Source of the DNA: Yponomeuta sedellus | Lineage: Eukaryota; Arthropoda; Insecta; Lepidoptera; Yponomeutidae | Reading direction: 5' to 3' | DNA length: 64,000 bases | Assembly: GCA_934045075.1 (NCBI GenBank) | Contig: OW203740.1 | Span: 16,484,444 to 16,548,443 of the forward strand | Shown here: piece after piece, positions 9,651 to 20,471 of the stretch | Numbering within the stretch: the first letter of the stretch is position 1 | Layout of the letters: the number at the start of each line of letters is the position of its first letter | The notes under the pieces: model-generated | The model's database searches: none | The model's input: the letters and a program-made list of their open reading frames with translations, nothing else | What the model was told of the DNA's origin: nothing | Position numbers and translations under genes: made by a program

Positions 9651-10524
9651 TAGTCTGGGTCAAAAGTTGCGACTTACCAGTGCATTAATTGTCAAATTCT
9701 GACATTTTACAATTAATGTCATTTACAAAGGGCTGTACCTTGTCAAAGTCAATTTCTCATACATCAGGCTAGAAGAGGTTATTGTGACAAATTTCTAACG
9801 TGTTCACATGTTAGTGCACCCTCCTATCCTGTGGTACACCTGCGTAGTCCACCCGGGTTGACCACGGGGTTATCTTTTTGCCCATGGTCCACCTTTAACA
9901 TGATTTAAATAATTTTAAAATAATTTATTGCCCGTAGTCCCCCTGGTGACTGTATACAATATATGAAAATATAATCGAAGTGAAAAAGCAAGTGAAAAGG
10001 CAGGAAGTGACTCGTTCGCCAGCAGTGGGGCACACAAAGGGTTGATATCATCAGTTATAGCAACAAATCAAAAATTATCTAATTGATAATTTTAGCTATC
10101 AAACTGCTAAAAAAACTTGTCGAACAAATTGGCGCTCGTCAAAGTTCAGCGAGTGTGTGGCACTGTTCAAGGCTTTCATAAACAATTCCGTATAATCAGC
10201 TGAAAATAGCCAAAATTAGAACTTTAACCGTTCTATTTTGCTTTGTTTACTCCAGGTTAGCATAAAATATTCTTCAGCGGGAGGTCGAAATGCCAAAGTT
10301 GAAACACCTGTTCAAAGTTATTGTTAAATTTTAATTGTTTTACTAGCACTAATGTAAACCAAGCAGGCCCGCAGTAAAGGAGTTCATTTTTATTTTGTTG
10401 GCTACAGTTCTGGTATCTCATTAATATTAAGGAGCTGGTATTTCATAACACAGGTTTGCAGCCTACAAGGAATACCAAGCAACTAATAATTCGTATATGA
10501 ATATACTTGCTGTGTCCCGCAGTG
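9651..10524. other. Decayed repeat DNA, no gene
   Basis: 9655-9680 (cgacttaccagtgcattaat) resembles 5163-5190. Otherwise AT-rich and without a coding frame I can support. Confidence 0.45.
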
Positions 10525-10674
10525 GTATAGGCGGTTTACCGCTTTTTCCCTGAAAATAAGATATTTTCCCCAATAACACGTCTATGTGTTAATGCAGGGT
10601 GTCAGCTAACTCCATAACAAGTTTTATTAAAATCGCTCCAGCCGATTAGGCGTGAAGAATTAACAAACATAGTC
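10525..10674 (-). mobile_element. LINE/SINE 3' end of the 'aatcgctccagcc' type
   Basis: Reverse complement of 52965-53160. Shared motifs, read here on the plus strand, are 'aagatattttcccc', 'ggtgtcagcta', 'ttttattaaaatcgctccag' and 'gattaggcgtgaagaatta'. The repeat resumes at 11362 after the SINE-A insertion. Confidence 0.5.
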
Positions 10675-10686
10675 AATAAGAAATTT

Positions 10687-11361
10687 ATACTATTTTTATT
10701 TTTAATGCACTAACCCGTGCTAGGGACAAATTTAAAAACCTATTTAGAGGCTAAAAATTTCACCCATGCCGGGATTCGAACCCGCAACCTCTGGCTATCC
10801 GTGCCAGCGCTCTACCAATTGAGCCAATGGGCGAATCACCGGCTTCAGTGAGATTTCGAACCTCTTTACACCATTCTCTGTGTTACGTACAGGCAGCGAC
10901 ATCTGGCTTAAGCAAATTGCATCACTTACAGCCCCGACTACCTACTTTGCAGTTAGGTTTTACATCGGAACGATATCACTGTACCCACATGATTATACTA
11001 TTTTTATTTTTAATGCACTGACCCGTGCTAGGGACAAATTTAAAAACCTATTTAGAGGCTAAAAATTCCACCCATGCCGGGATTCGAACCCGCAACATTA
11101 ATTCACATCAACGTGATATAATTTCCGATGTAAAAACCTAACTGCAAAGTAGGTAGTCGGGGCTGTAAGTGATGCAATTTGCTTAAGCCAGATGTCGCTG
11201 CCTGTACGTAATACAGAGAATGGTGTAAAGAGATTCGAAATTTCACTGAAGCCGGTGAGTCGCCCATTGGCTCAATTGGTAGAGCGCTGGCACGGATAGC
11301 CAGAGGTTGCGGGTTCGGATCCCGGCATGGGTGAAATTTTTAGCCTCTAAATAGGTTTTTA
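10687..11361 (-). mobile_element. SINE-A foldback, longest copy (675 bp)
   Basis: The left arm (10687 to about 10988, reversed) holds the full tail, the tRNA-like core and a 150-bp head. The right arm (about 11098-11361, forward) repeats the head and core and stops at 'ataggttttta'. A second reversed, truncated copy (about 10993-11097) sits at the centre. The arms agree at sites where other head-bearing copies differ, for example 'ctcaattggtagagcgc' and 'gtagtcggggctgtaagtg'. The flanks 'aataagaaattt' (10675-10686) and 'aattagaaactt' (11362-11373) match at 10 of 12 bases. Confidence 0.8.
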
Positions 11362-11364
11362 AAT

Positions 11365-11862
11365 TAGAAACTTTCGCCTTTTTATTATTAATGTGATCAA
11401 TGTAGCATTATAATTAAGTGATTTATTTATATTTGTGCTTTGGAAGAATAAATTTTATCTTATCCTTATATTACAACTATTTACAGCAGAATAAAAATAA
11501 ATGTCTTATAGTGATTAGACTTGGAAAGGTCACAAAATCAGTTAAATACGAATAAATAGGATAACATGACACATAATAGTCATACATATTCACGCATAGA
11601 CATACACTCACACACATAGACATTAACAAACATAGACAATTAGAAACTTTCGCCTTTATGTGATTTATTTATATTTGTGCTTTGGACGAATAAATTTTAT
11701 CTTATCCTTATATTACAACTATTTACAGCAAAATAAAAATAAATGTCTTATAGTGATTAGACTTGGAAAGGTCACAAAATCAATTAAATACGAAAAAATA
11801 GGATAACATGACACATGATAGTCATACATATTCACGCATAGACATACACACTCACACATTTG
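11365..11862. repeat. Tandem duplication of a LINE-end segment
   Basis: Unit 1 (11365-11640) and unit 2 (11641-11862) both start 'tagaaactttcgcctt' and share about 200 bp with few differences, including 'ttgtgctttgga' and 'agtgattagacttggaaagg'. Unit 2 lacks about 35 bp near its start. Confidence 0.85.
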
Positions 11863-12000
11863 CATTAGACGAGGACTGTATCTTGCAGTGGACATCTGTG
11901 TGCTGATGGATTTATATTAGGCTTATACAAACGCAGACTTTAGCCAACTGTTAACTCCTTTAAACAATTGTCATTCAGAAAAATACATGATTTTTATATC

Positions 12001-12260
12001 TTCTTCAGGCTATATTAGTCCACTGCTGGACATAGCCCTCCCCTAATGAGCGCCATAGCGCAAGGTTGTGCCATCATTGGGGGGTAATACCCATAATCCC
12101 CACGCTGGGCATGCGGGTTGGGGATCGCAGTTCGGTGGAATTGTACTGCAGGGGGCGCTGCTGTCCGCCCCCCGGTTTGTGTACCTTAGTCGCCTTTTAC
12201 GACACCCGCGGGAAGAATTTGGGTTGGTGCTATTCTCTAGGCCGACACCACATAGCAACA
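12001..12260 (-). mobile_element. RTE-1 short derivative: non-coding leader joined to 3' end
   Basis: On the minus strand, about 200 bp of GC-rich leader-like sequence ('cgactaaggtacacaaaccg', 'caaggttgtgccatcattgg') joins directly to the last about 60 bp of RTE-1 ('cgctatggcgctcattaggg', 'gtccagcagtggacta', GAAGAA tail). An exact 12-bp duplication 'gatttttatatc' at 11989-12000 and 12261-12272 shows it moved as one unit. The same junction occurs at 49900-50018 and 63856-64000. Confidence 0.85.
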
Positions 12261-12272
12261 GATTTTTATATC

Positions 12273-13272
12273 CTTCAGCTTATTTAGCAGATTAGACTTG
12301 CACAAACGCTGTAAAAAAACAGAAAACGTATTTTGCTCGTAACTAAAATCACGCAACGTATGTAAAGCCTCATTCAGCTTGTAGGCCACTGAAAAAAACC
12401 CGCTTTTACGACACTGCTAACGAAACCAGGTCATGTGAGAGCTGGCCGCTGTAACTCGCGAGAACAGTTTTAATTCTTCACGTGCTTCCGTGACAATTCA
12501 CCCAGGGGGTGTGAAAATAAAAAGAAAGGGGTTCTAAAAGGGCTTTGTCATACAACACATCGGCCTTTCCGCTTACGTCAGAACGTTACACGTAATACGG
12601 TAGCACAGAACGTCAACTTTTATTGGAATAAGGAGCGCTTTAGCAATCCTAAGATGAACAATGGAGATACAAATACAAATAGTTTATTTCTTAAAATAGT
12701 TTCCAATTAACAATTCCACTTACTACTTAACTTAGCTGTAAGAACTAACCGATGACATTTTTATAATAAGTGGCAAGCTTCTGTTGCTGAACTAGGCAGA
12801 GCCTGTGTTTCAGCATACAGTGCCGCACCCCACGGGTAGGTATGGTGCATTTAACAGCCTTTACAGTTTGCTATAGTATTAGAAACATAATGAACTTTTA
12901 AGATTAAGATCTTCTGTCGTTCTTTGTAATAGCATTCAATAATTGGAATTAGCAGTGCTAAGATCTCTATCGATTTTTTATAATAAGTTTGAATAAAAAT
13001 AAACAACGACTATATCAACTATTTTTTTGGTGTGTACAATAAAGAATACTCCTATGTTATCGACTTCATAACACTTCAGCATTAAAAACAGAGAAATAGT
13101 TTAAATGAATACTTTAAATTCGATGTTGGTATTGAAAAACTGTAGTTTGGAGCTGGTACCAAGTCACAAGGCCAGAACACACATTTTGAGCACCGACTCT
13201 AAAATTTATATCTACAATACCCCAATCGAATTCAAAAGTCATATTTGCTTGAATTGTATTTCTTCTGTGGTC
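12273..13272. other. No gene; possible old LINE end at 12660-12850
   Basis: 12660-12850 has 'aatagtttatttcttaaaat' and 'gagcctgtgtttcagcata', which look like a reversed LINE 3' UTR. A small LINE-E tail (gtgtacaataaagaatact) is at about 13031. Otherwise featureless. Confidence 0.4.
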
Positions 13273-13488
13273 CTATAGTGTGAAGTCGGTGATATAGTTT
13301 TGTTTATATTCGTTTTTTGTGAATACTGATGATTTGGTGACTATGAGATCACCTGTAAAGTGGACGCGAGCTCCGTCTCTGCTCACCATGATTAAGCTCT
13401 GCGAATTGGAGCGAAACCTGGTCGGACTCTTCCAATATAACAACACCCGTAAGTAGATCCGGACTAAAAGTCTACAGTTTAAAAAAAA
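13273..13488 (-). mobile_element. M1 MITE copy
   Basis: Starts 'tatagtgtgaag' and ends 'ccggactaaaagtctaca', the two ends of M1 in reverse. The shared interior is 'gacggagctcgcg' and 'gcgaaacctggtcgg' on one strand or the other. Related copies are at 51942, 60783 and 61183. No coding capacity. Confidence 0.65.
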
Positions 13489-14336
13489 ATCATTAATGGG
13501 CAAGATTAACAAATACATTGCTTTAGTTTACTGCGACTAGTTTTAGTAAGGGGCTTTCTGTCGTATCCTATTTTGTGTCTGCGTCATAAAATATAGGGCG
13601 TGGAAACACGTACGTGGGTAAAGGCCGTTGCAAATTAGGCGATGGCCGCGCAACTGAGGGCCGATCGTAATTCGAACTAAACCGGTTTTATTCTAAACTG
13701 AGTTTAGTAAGTACTTCGAACCCCTTTGTTCAAGACTTCTTTATTAATGCATACGGTATTCGACCAAATCGACCAAGTTCTATCATTAAACTAAGCTTAG
13801 TATTAAACTATTTGAAAATGGTGAAATTAGGTCCAAGGCAGACATGAATTGTTCACAGGGCGAGAAAGGGCGAAATCGATAGTTAATTAAGAGGTCGGTG
13901 TTTATCAGTAATCCGCTACTTGACTCGTATCAAATTTTTCGCGATAAACGAATATATCCTGTAGTATTTAACGTAAGAAACTGAAATATATTGACTTTAC
14001 TAAGTAAGTATGTAGGATGGCTGCAAAATTTGCAAATAAAAAAAATATTTTCCGCTTTTAATTCGGAACGGTGAAAACGCTATCCGCCATGTTGAAAGAA
14101 TCTTTGGTTTGTAAACAAACATCTGTCAGCCAGAACCACTCGACATTGATTATTATAGGACTTACATCAAAGTGGTCTTCACATAAATACACACGAGTTT
14201 TAGCCGATAAAGTATCGGGGTCTCTATTCGCAAGTTTGAGCTAATTTTTTCGTATGTTTATTTTATTGGGTACACGTATCCACAACTTCCCAGGGGGTCT
14301 TTATTGACATGTTTTTGCATTCTCAAACAATGAAAT
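13489..14336. other. No feature recognised
   Basis: Mixed-composition DNA. I see no gene, tRNA-like core or repeat shared with the rest of the window. Confidence 0.5.
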
Positions 14337-14352
14337 AATGATAATTGCTATA

Positions 14353-14450
14353 ACGTATTTTAAACTTTCGCGACTTGAAAACATTGTTAGAATATTTTCG
14401 GTAAAATAGCAATTAATTACTACGCGATTAAGCCCCGAAAATATTCTAAC
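14353..14450. mobile_element. Short insertion with 16-bp inverted repeat and 16-bp target duplication
   Basis: The exact duplication 'aatgataattgctata' lies at 14337-14352 and 14451-14466. The insert includes the inverted pair 'gttagaatattttcgg' and 'ccgaaaatattctaac' around 'actacgcgattaagcc'. Longer relatives at about 46101-46240 and 54720-55030 carry an extra segment ending in a 'gaaacgtcg' hairpin module. Possibly the end of a Penelope-like element; this is inference. Confidence 0.65.
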
Positions 14451-14466
14451 AATGATAATTGCTATA

Positions 14467-14804
14467 TTTTGCACGTAAACTCGATGAAATCATGGTTGCG
14501 TTGTTGTTATTTCACTATGCTCACAAATCACTCACAGATGTTGAATGTCAAACTTTGTTTACAAGTCTTCAGGTCTTCAAACCATTGACAAAAATGGCTG
14601 ACCGCGTTTTTGGCAGTTTAGCAAAGCAAAGTTTTAAAATGTATTTTTTGTTGCTTTTAGGTCCCGAAAAAATATACTAAAATATTTTTTGGCCTAATAG
14701 TATAATTTTTACCATTTGAGACTTACTTGAAAAGACAGTCAAATAGCGGATTTCCCAGGCCTTTGTATGTTCCAGGCAAGTATGGTACGACTTTGTTTTC
14801 TAAG
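14467..14804. other. No feature recognised
   Basis: The 73-codon frame at 14459-14680 shows no domain, so I do not call it. Confidence 0.45.
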
Positions 14805-15085
14805 TTATGTACATTTGTGAAGTTACAGTAGCAGTACCAGTACCACTCGCTCACCGTGAATGAAAACATTGCGTGGAAACCTGAGTGTCTGATGTATCCT
14901 ACCTCAGCATTTATAATTGCCAATCTACTAACATTGTATATTGTATAACATTACTTAGATTTAAGAAATCATTGTTGTAATATTTTTCTGGTTGTATAAT
15001 AAAGTATTCTCTATCTATCTACGGTGGGCACGAGTGATTATTGAGACCATACCCTTTCTGTCTGAGACAGGGACTGTGCCCTAAT
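14805..15085 (-). mobile_element. SINE-F split by a LINE tail
   Basis: SINE-F text occupies 14805-14932 ('cagtaccactcgctcaccg', 'cgtggaaacctgagtgtct') and resumes at 15022 ('gacagggactgtgcccta'). Between them, 14936-15021 is a forward LINE tail with 'tttctggttgtataataaag' and CTATC repeats. Confidence 0.6.
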
Positions 15086-15156
15086 GTCAACATTGTTTTG
15101 TTCGCAACTGCAAGACAATTATACGAAATAAGTCAGAAATTATGACTTACGATGTT

Positions 15157-15161
15157 ACACT
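15157..15161. other. Target-site duplication (left), Ty3/gypsy element
   Basis: 'acact' directly precedes the 5' LTR and is repeated at 21236-21240 directly after the 3' LTR. Five bases is a usual size for Ty3/gypsy integrases. Confidence 0.85.
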
Positions 15162-15319
15162 TGTGGCAACATTGTAATTATCGTTCACTCACGGGCACGA
15201 TGGATTTCCATCGATTGACCGCTCACTCATTCAATTCAATCATTCACTCGGTAACTCGGTCAATCGTTCTTCTCTCCGCTACGTCTGTGACAGCAGGACG
15301 TGCTCGTGGGATTTTTGGT

Positions 15320-15325
15320 TATAAA
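15320..15325 (+). promoter_or_regulatory. LTR TATA box
   Basis: TATAAA about 80 bp upstream of the AATAAA in the LTR. Transcription should start shortly after it, making the left part of the LTR U3. The 3' LTR has the same site at 21100-21105. Confidence 0.65.
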
Positions 15326-15399
15326 GAGACGCTATAACCTCAGGTGAATAGGAAACTGTTTCTGATTGTCATTGTATTTGCTGTTGTGTGCTGGTGTGA

Positions 15400-15405
15400 A
15401 ATAAA
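15400..15405 (+). terminator. LTR polyadenylation signal
   Basis: AATAAA near the right end of the LTR. It acts in the 3' LTR copy (21180-21185) to end the genomic RNA. Confidence 0.6.
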
Positions 15406-15457
15406 AGCCTTAATTTTGTAAAGAGACTGACGTTATTGACGCCGCCATCCTCCAAAG

Positions 15458-15472
15458 TGGTGACCCCTGACA
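15458..15472 (+). promoter_or_regulatory. Primer-binding site
   Basis: 'tggtgacccctgaca' starts two bases after the 5' LTR. TGG at its start complements the CCA end of a tRNA. I cannot name the tRNA without a search. The first 12 bases recur as the primer-binding site of the short LTR element at 56207. Confidence 0.8.
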
Positions 15473-16458
15473 GAACACTGTCACGCGAGGTTTTTGTTAC
15501 GCCGCCGCTCCGTCGCACCGCGTTCATACGATGACGCTCATCAGAAAATGGGGCTAATCGGCCCTGCCCCGCTGCTGCTCCGCTGCCACGCCGCGCCGCC
15601 CTGCGCCGCTAGGCGCTTACTTCAGCGCGCCGCCACGCGGCCGCCGCACTGCGCCGCCACGCGGGCGCCGCCCTGCGCCGCCAAGCGTTCGCTCCATCGC
15701 GCCGCCACGCGGCCGCCGCACCGCGCCGCCCACGGCAGCCGCCGCCACGCGCCACCGCGCTGCCACACGGCGCCCGCGCCACCGCGCTGCCACACGGCGC
15801 CCGCTCCGCCGCGCTGCCACGCGGCACCCGCGCTGCCACGCGGCGCCTGCTCCACCGCGCTGCCACGCGGCCGCCGCCTCGCGCCACCGCGCTGCCACGC
15901 GCCTGCCGCGCCCGACCTTTCGTGCTGCCCGCCCTGCTAAGCCCACGCTGAGTGCCTGCCGCGCCGACGCGGCGCGCGCCCTCTGAGCCACGCCGCTTGT
16001 GCCCGCCGCGCCCGCCGCATCGGCGACGCTCGCACCGCTTGCGCTGCTCGTGCCTGCGCCGACGTTGCGCGCGCCCTTGTGCCACGCTGCTTAAGACCGC
16101 GTCCGCCGCACCGGCGCCGCCGCACGTGCCGCTCGTGCCAGCACTTGCCGCGCCGGCGCCGTTTGTGCCGCGCCGGCAGCACTGGCATCACCTGCACCTA
16201 CACCTCACGCCGCGCCGCGCTGAGTGGCGCCGTCGACGACTGATCCTCCGCCTACGCGCACCCGGCACCCGTTGCTGCGACGTGCGACGCGTCCTGCCTG
16301 CCATCCGGCCACGCGCGCCCGGATCGATGGCCGGCTGCCACGGGACATCGTGAACCTCGTTTACAACGGACGCGGGGTAACCCTCACTGTATTTCGCTAA
16401 CTTTATACTTAGATTATCCTATTTTTAGGTTATTTAGTTAGTGTATTTACCAATCAAA
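15473..16458 (+). other. GC-rich gypsy leader
   Basis: About 1 kb between the primer-binding site and gag. From about 15520 to 16340 it is dominated by degenerate CGCCGC-type repeats, far more GC- and CpG-rich than its surroundings. Overlapping open frames on both strands follow from the composition and lack domains. A packaging signal, IRES or insulator role is possible but not shown by the sequence. Confidence 0.75.
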
Positions 16459-17268
16459 ATGTTGCCAGTAACGAAATCACTTGACAGTAGTGTGCAGGAC
16501 GGTCGGGATAGGTATGAGGGACCGCAGGTTGCCAAGGTGGCATGTAAGCTACCACCATTTTGGTCAGGAAAGCCAACCTCGTGGTTTAGTCAGGCAGAGG
16601 CATGTTTCGCCTTAGCTGGTATCACAGCGGAGGACACTAAATATAACCACATTGTGGCCAGCCTCACCGAGTCCGTGATAGACGTGGTAGAAGAGGTAGT
16701 GAACAACCCACCGGCCGAGAACAAGTACACTCATTTAAAGTCAGAGATAATAAGTAGGCTCTCATTATCTAAGGAAAAAAGATTAGCACAATTGTTAGGG
16801 GATGAGGAATTGGGTGACCGGAGGCCTACCCAGTTTCTCAGACACCTTCGGACCTTGGCAGGGACTAGCATAGGGGACGACTCCATTGTACGCCAGCTGT
16901 GGCTCCGCCGCCTGCCGGAGCATATCCAGGCCATACTGGCTGCTCAGGCAGACCTACCATTAGATAAGGTGGCCGAGCTTGCAGACCGAATCGCGGAGGT
17001 TTCGCCCTCTACCAGAGTCATCTGCGCGACCACTGCTCCGGACCCTCTTCAGGACCTTGCCCGCCAGGTAAGTGAGCTGACTCGCCAGGTGGCAGCACTG
17101 CAGAGAAGCAGGTCGCGCAACCGATCTCCATCAGCGACTCCAAACCGATCCAGAGGGGCTACACCAACGCGAAATGGATGGTGTTGGTACCACAAACGTT
17201 TTAGAACAAAGGCCACAAAGTGCACTGGTAATTGCAGTTTCACGGAAAACACCCGGAGCAGTCAGTAG
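16459..17268 (+). CDS. gag: Ty3/gypsy Gag polyprotein
   Basis: 269 residues from the first ATG in the frame; the frame is also open upstream to 16441 but without an ATG there. The N-terminal two thirds has the aromatic-rich capsid-like pattern of insect Ty3/gypsy Gag ([20 protein letters not shown], then an [10 protein letters not shown] region). A coiled-coil-like [13 protein letters not shown] stretch and an Arg/Ser-rich [10 protein letters not shown] linker follow. The end has WCWYHKRF and a following Cys pair, a C-H-C pattern rather than a classic CCHC knuckle. Gag would form the particle and bind RNA. It overlaps the pol frame by 37 bases. Confidence 0.92.
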   Translation: MLPVTKSLDSSVQDGRDRYEGPQVAKVACKLPPFWSGKPTSWFSQAEACFALAGITAEDTKYNHIVASLTESVIDVVEEVVNNPPAENKYTHLKSEIISRLSLSKEKRLAQLLGDEELGDRRPTQFLRHLRTLAGTSIGDDSIVRQLWLRRLPEHIQAILAAQADLPLDKVAELADRIAEVSPSTRVICATTAPDPLQDLARQVSELTRQVAALQRSRSRNRSPSATPNRSRGATPTRNGWCWYHKRFRTKATKCTGNCSFTENTRSSQ

Positions 17269-20200
17269 TGGCGGCTACTGACTGTCTTCCTGCTGGCCGC
17301 CGCATCTTCGTTACCGAACAACGCACTAAACGTCGGTACCTCATTGATACTGGATCGGACCTCTGCTGCGCACCTCGCAGCTGGTTCCCAGGTCGCAAGC
17401 AGTCGCAGGACTATGGCCTAACAGCTGCGAATGGCAGCAGCATTAGAACATATGGTTTGGTTTCCCTACATCTCAATTTAGGTCTTCGACGCGAGTTTGT
17501 GTGGCAGTTTGTCATAGCGGATGTTGACATTGCCATAATTGGCTCAGATTTCTTGGCTCATTACCATCTTCTGCCGGACTGCCGTACCAAGAGGTTAGTG
17601 GACGCTTCTACTGGACTCTCCTCGCCTGCTACCAGCGCTACAACTGACCAGGCCAGTATTAAGTCCATAATCTCCGGAAACTCGAGTTTCACACAATTGC
17701 TAGCCGAGTTCCCCGATATAACTCGCCCGCACGGCCTCCCAAGAGTGATCAAACATGAGACTGTACACCACATTAATACTACTAGCGGCCCACCCGTCTC
17801 CTGCCGTCCCCGCCGCCTGGCTCCTCAGAAACTTACTGAGGCCAAGAAGGAGTTCGAGGACATGGTGAGTTCCGGGACAGCGAGGCTCTCCAAGAGTTCA
17901 TGGTCCTCTCCATTGCATATGGCCCCTAAGAAGGAAGACGCCTGGCGTCCATGCGGCGATTACCGCGCCCTGAATGCCAGGACCATCCCTGACTGCTATC
18001 CGGTACGGCATATTAATGATTTTTCTCACAATTTAGCCGGAGCCACGATATTCAGCACGATAGATTTAGTTAAAGCCTATCATCAAATCCCTGTGAGCGA
18101 CCCTGATATTCCCAAAACAGCTATCACAACCCCCTTTGGGCTTTTTGAATTTCCTTTTATGACATTTGGTCTGCGCAATGCCGGCCAGACGTTCCAGAGA
18201 TTTATTGATGAGGTTACTCGGGGACTGCAATTCTGTTTTCCTTATGTCGATGACATTTTAGTCTATTCAAAGGACAAAAGTCAACACATAGAGCATCTCC
18301 GAATTCTTTTTCAACGTTTGCAGGATTATGGGGTCGTAGTAAATCCAGCTAAGTGCATCTTAGGAGCTAGTGAGGTATTATTCTTAGGTTTTCATATCAC
18401 CGCAGAAGGTACTCGTCCTCCCCCAGACCGCATAAAAGCCCTTGTAGATTATGCCCCTCCCAAAACTGTTCAAGGCATGCGTCGATTTCTGGGAATGATG
18501 AACTTTTACCGTCGTTTTATCCCTCACGCTGCTAAGAATCAAGCACCATTGATTAACGCACTCACGGAGCTCCAAGGGAAAGGTGCGAAGCCATTCATAT
18601 GGACACCTGACCTCCTTCAGAGTTTTGCGGCCTGCAAGGAGAGCCTAGCTCAAGCTACCTTGCTGCAGCACCCCGTGCTTGACGCTCCGCTCGGTCTTTT
18701 CACTGACGCGTCGAGCATCCACATTGGTGCTTGTCTACAACAGTTGGTTAACGGTCAGTACGTCCCTCTAGCTTTCTTCAGCAAGAAGCTTACACCGAAG
18801 CAAATTGAGTGGCCGGCCTACTACCGGGAGCTGCTCGCCGTTTACGAGAGCGTGCAACATTTCCGGCATATACTGCAGGTCCAGCATGCCACGATTTTCA
18901 CTGACCACAAACCGCTGCTGTACGCTTTCGTCCAGCGGCGAGAAAAGCTACCCCCTCCACAGCTTAACCAGCTATCCTTTATCAGCCAATTTACCACGGA
19001 CATCAAGTATATAAAAGGTGAGGACAATGTGGTAGCTGATACGATGTCACGTATAGAAGCCATCGCGCTCGAGCAGGACTACGAAGCCCTAGCAAAATCA
19101 CAGGAGACTGACACCGAGCTCGCAACACTGACTGGTTCCTCTGGACTGAGCTTGACTAAGGTAAATATTCCAGGAACCAATGTCTATGTCACTTGCGACG
19201 TATCCTCGGGAAAAGCTCGCCCGTACCTAACTCCCCGGTTTCGCCGTGCGGTGTTCGACAAGTTGCACAACCTGAGTCACCCCGGCGCAAGGGCAACAAC
19301 CAAGCTGGTTACCGAGCGGTACGTATGGCCATCAGTTAGGAAGGACTGTAGAGAATGGGCCCGGTCTTGCCTAGCATGTCAACGCAGCAAAGTGTCGAGA
19401 CATATCTCAACGCCGATGGGCAGCTTTAACCAACCATCTGGGCGTTTCATGCAGGTTCATATAGACATTGTAGGTCCCCTACCAGTTAGCAACGAGTTCC
19501 GCTACCTCCTCACTGCCATAGACAGAGCGTCCAGATGGCCGGAAGCATGGCCCATGCGCTCCATCACAGCAGAGGAGGTTGCTGAAACATTCACCCGGGA
19601 ATGGGTCTCTCGGTTCGGCGTCCCCGTGACACTAACTACAGACCAAGGTACGCAGTTTGAGTCGGATCTATTCCGCCGCCTCATGGTCCAGTTTGACACC
19701 AAACGGGTAAGAACCACTTCATATCATCCTTGTGCCAATGGCATGATAGAGCGCGTGCACCGACAACTTAAAGCGTCCCTTATGTGCCACGAAGGCGCAT
19801 GGACCAAGGCCCTACCTTTGGTACTGCTGGGTATGCGTGCAGCCGTCAAGGAAGACCTGAAAGCCACTGCAGCTGAGATGCTGTATGGCGAACCCATCCG
19901 CCTCCCTGGTGAGCTACTAGTTCAACAAACTAACCCAACCTCCGTCGACAACCCAGCTGATTTCGTCGTACAGCTACGGCGGAAAATGGCTGCCATTCGT
20001 CCGGTACCTGCTGTACATCATACCACAAAAACGCCATTCGTTTTTAAGGAACTGGCCACGGCGACACACATCTTTTTACGCGATGACACCATCCGCCGGT
20101 CCCTGCAACCTCCATACACAGGGCCCTACTCGGTTATAGGGCGTTCCAGAGATGGTAAAACCATTACTATCAGTCTAAAAGGTAAAACAACAGTAGTTAG

Positions 20201-20471
20201 CGTAGACCGTGTTAAGCCAGCGTTCCTGGAACGGACCCCGCAGTCAGGTCATGGGGACCAGCCTCCCCCGCAGCCGGTTTCTGCCAAGCAGTCACTCGTG
20301 CCACCAACCCAGGTGGGCTCGCCTTTCTTGCAGCCTACCATGGACCCATCCCCGGTCCAGGTAGCGCCGCCTCTACCTGTGGTCCATTCGCCTGTACCGA
20401 CCCTACCTGCATTCATTAAACGCACCCGTTCAGGGAGACAGGTTAGGTTTAAAAACATAAAAGATTGGTAA
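17232..20471 (+). CDS. pol: Ty3/gypsy Pol polyprotein (PR-RT-RH-IN)
   Basis: About 1079 codons, open from just after a stop at 17229. There is no ATG at the frame start, so it is probably made by -1 frameshifting from gag within 17232-17268; a 'ggaaaac' run at 17245-17251 is a weak slip candidate. Visible domains are an aspartic protease with DTGS at residues 39-42; reverse transcriptase with YVDD at 338-341; RNase H starting near TDAS at 491; an integrase zinc finger from His683 (H-H-C-C); a catalytic D745, D804, E840 triad with the canonical 35-residue spacing; and a GPY-type C-terminal module ([10 protein letters not shown]). No internal stop or missing catalytic residue is seen. Confidence 0.96.
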   Translation: MQFHGKHPEQSVVAATDCLPAGRRIFVTEQRTKRRYLIDTGSDLCCAPRSWFPGRKQSQDYGLTAANGSSIRTYGLVSLHLNLGLRREFVWQFVIADVDIAIIGSDFLAHYHLLPDCRTKRLVDASTGLSSPATSATTDQASIKSIISGNSSFTQLLAEFPDITRPHGLPRVIKHETVHHINTTSGPPVSCRPRRLAPQKLTEAKKEFEDMVSSGTARLSKSSWSSPLHMAPKKEDAWRPCGDYRALNARTIPDCYPVRHINDFSHNLAGATIFSTIDLVKAYHQIPVSDPDIPKTAITTPFGLFEFPFMTFGLRNAGQTFQRFIDEVTRGLQFCFPYVDDILVYSKDKSQHIEHLRILFQRLQDYGVVVNPAKCILGASEVLFLGFHITAEGTRPPPDRIKALVDYAPPKTVQGMRRFLGMMNFYRRFIPHAAKNQAPLINALTELQGKGAKPFIWTPDLLQSFAACKESLAQATLLQHPVLDAPLGLFTDASSIHIGACLQQLVNGQYVPLAFFSKKLTPKQIEWPAYYRELLAVYESVQHFRHILQVQHATIFTDHKPLLYAFVQRREKLPPPQLNQLSFISQFTTDIKYIKGEDNVVADTMSRIEAIALEQDYEALAKSQETDTELATLTGSSGLSLTKVNIPGTNVYVTCDVSSGKARPYLTPRFRRAVFDKLHNLSHPGARATTKLVTERYVWPSVRKDCREWARSCLACQRSKVSRHISTPMGSFNQPSGRFMQVHIDIVGPLPVSNEFRYLLTAIDRASRWPEAWPMRSITAEEVAETFTREWVSRFGVPVTLTTDQGTQFESDLFRRLMVQFDTKRVRTTSYHPCANGMIERVHRQLKASLMCHEGAWTKALPLVLLGMRAAVKEDLKATAAEMLYGEPIRLPGELLVQQTNPTSVDNPADFVVQLRRKMAAIRPVPAVHHTTKTPFVFKELATATHIFLRDDTIRRSLQPPYTGPYSVIGRSRDGKTITISLKGKTTVVSVDRVKPAFLERTPQSGHGDQPPPQPVSAKQSLVPPTQVGSPFLQPTMDPSPVQVAPPLPVVHSPVPTLPAFIKRTRSGRQVRFKNIKDW

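Larger units (their letters stand above)
15162..15455 (+). repeat. 5' LTR (294 bp)
   Basis: Starts TGTGGCAACA and ends ATCCTCCAA. It matches 20942-21235 at every position I compared, with a constant offset of 5780. It contains a TATA box and a polyadenylation signal. Confidence 0.97.

Noticed and set aside
15494..16353. ORFs of 77-158 codons on both strands in the GC-rich gypsy leader
   Set aside because: They overlap in opposite frames, are rich in Arg, Ala and Pro as expected from CGCCGC repeats, and have no domains.
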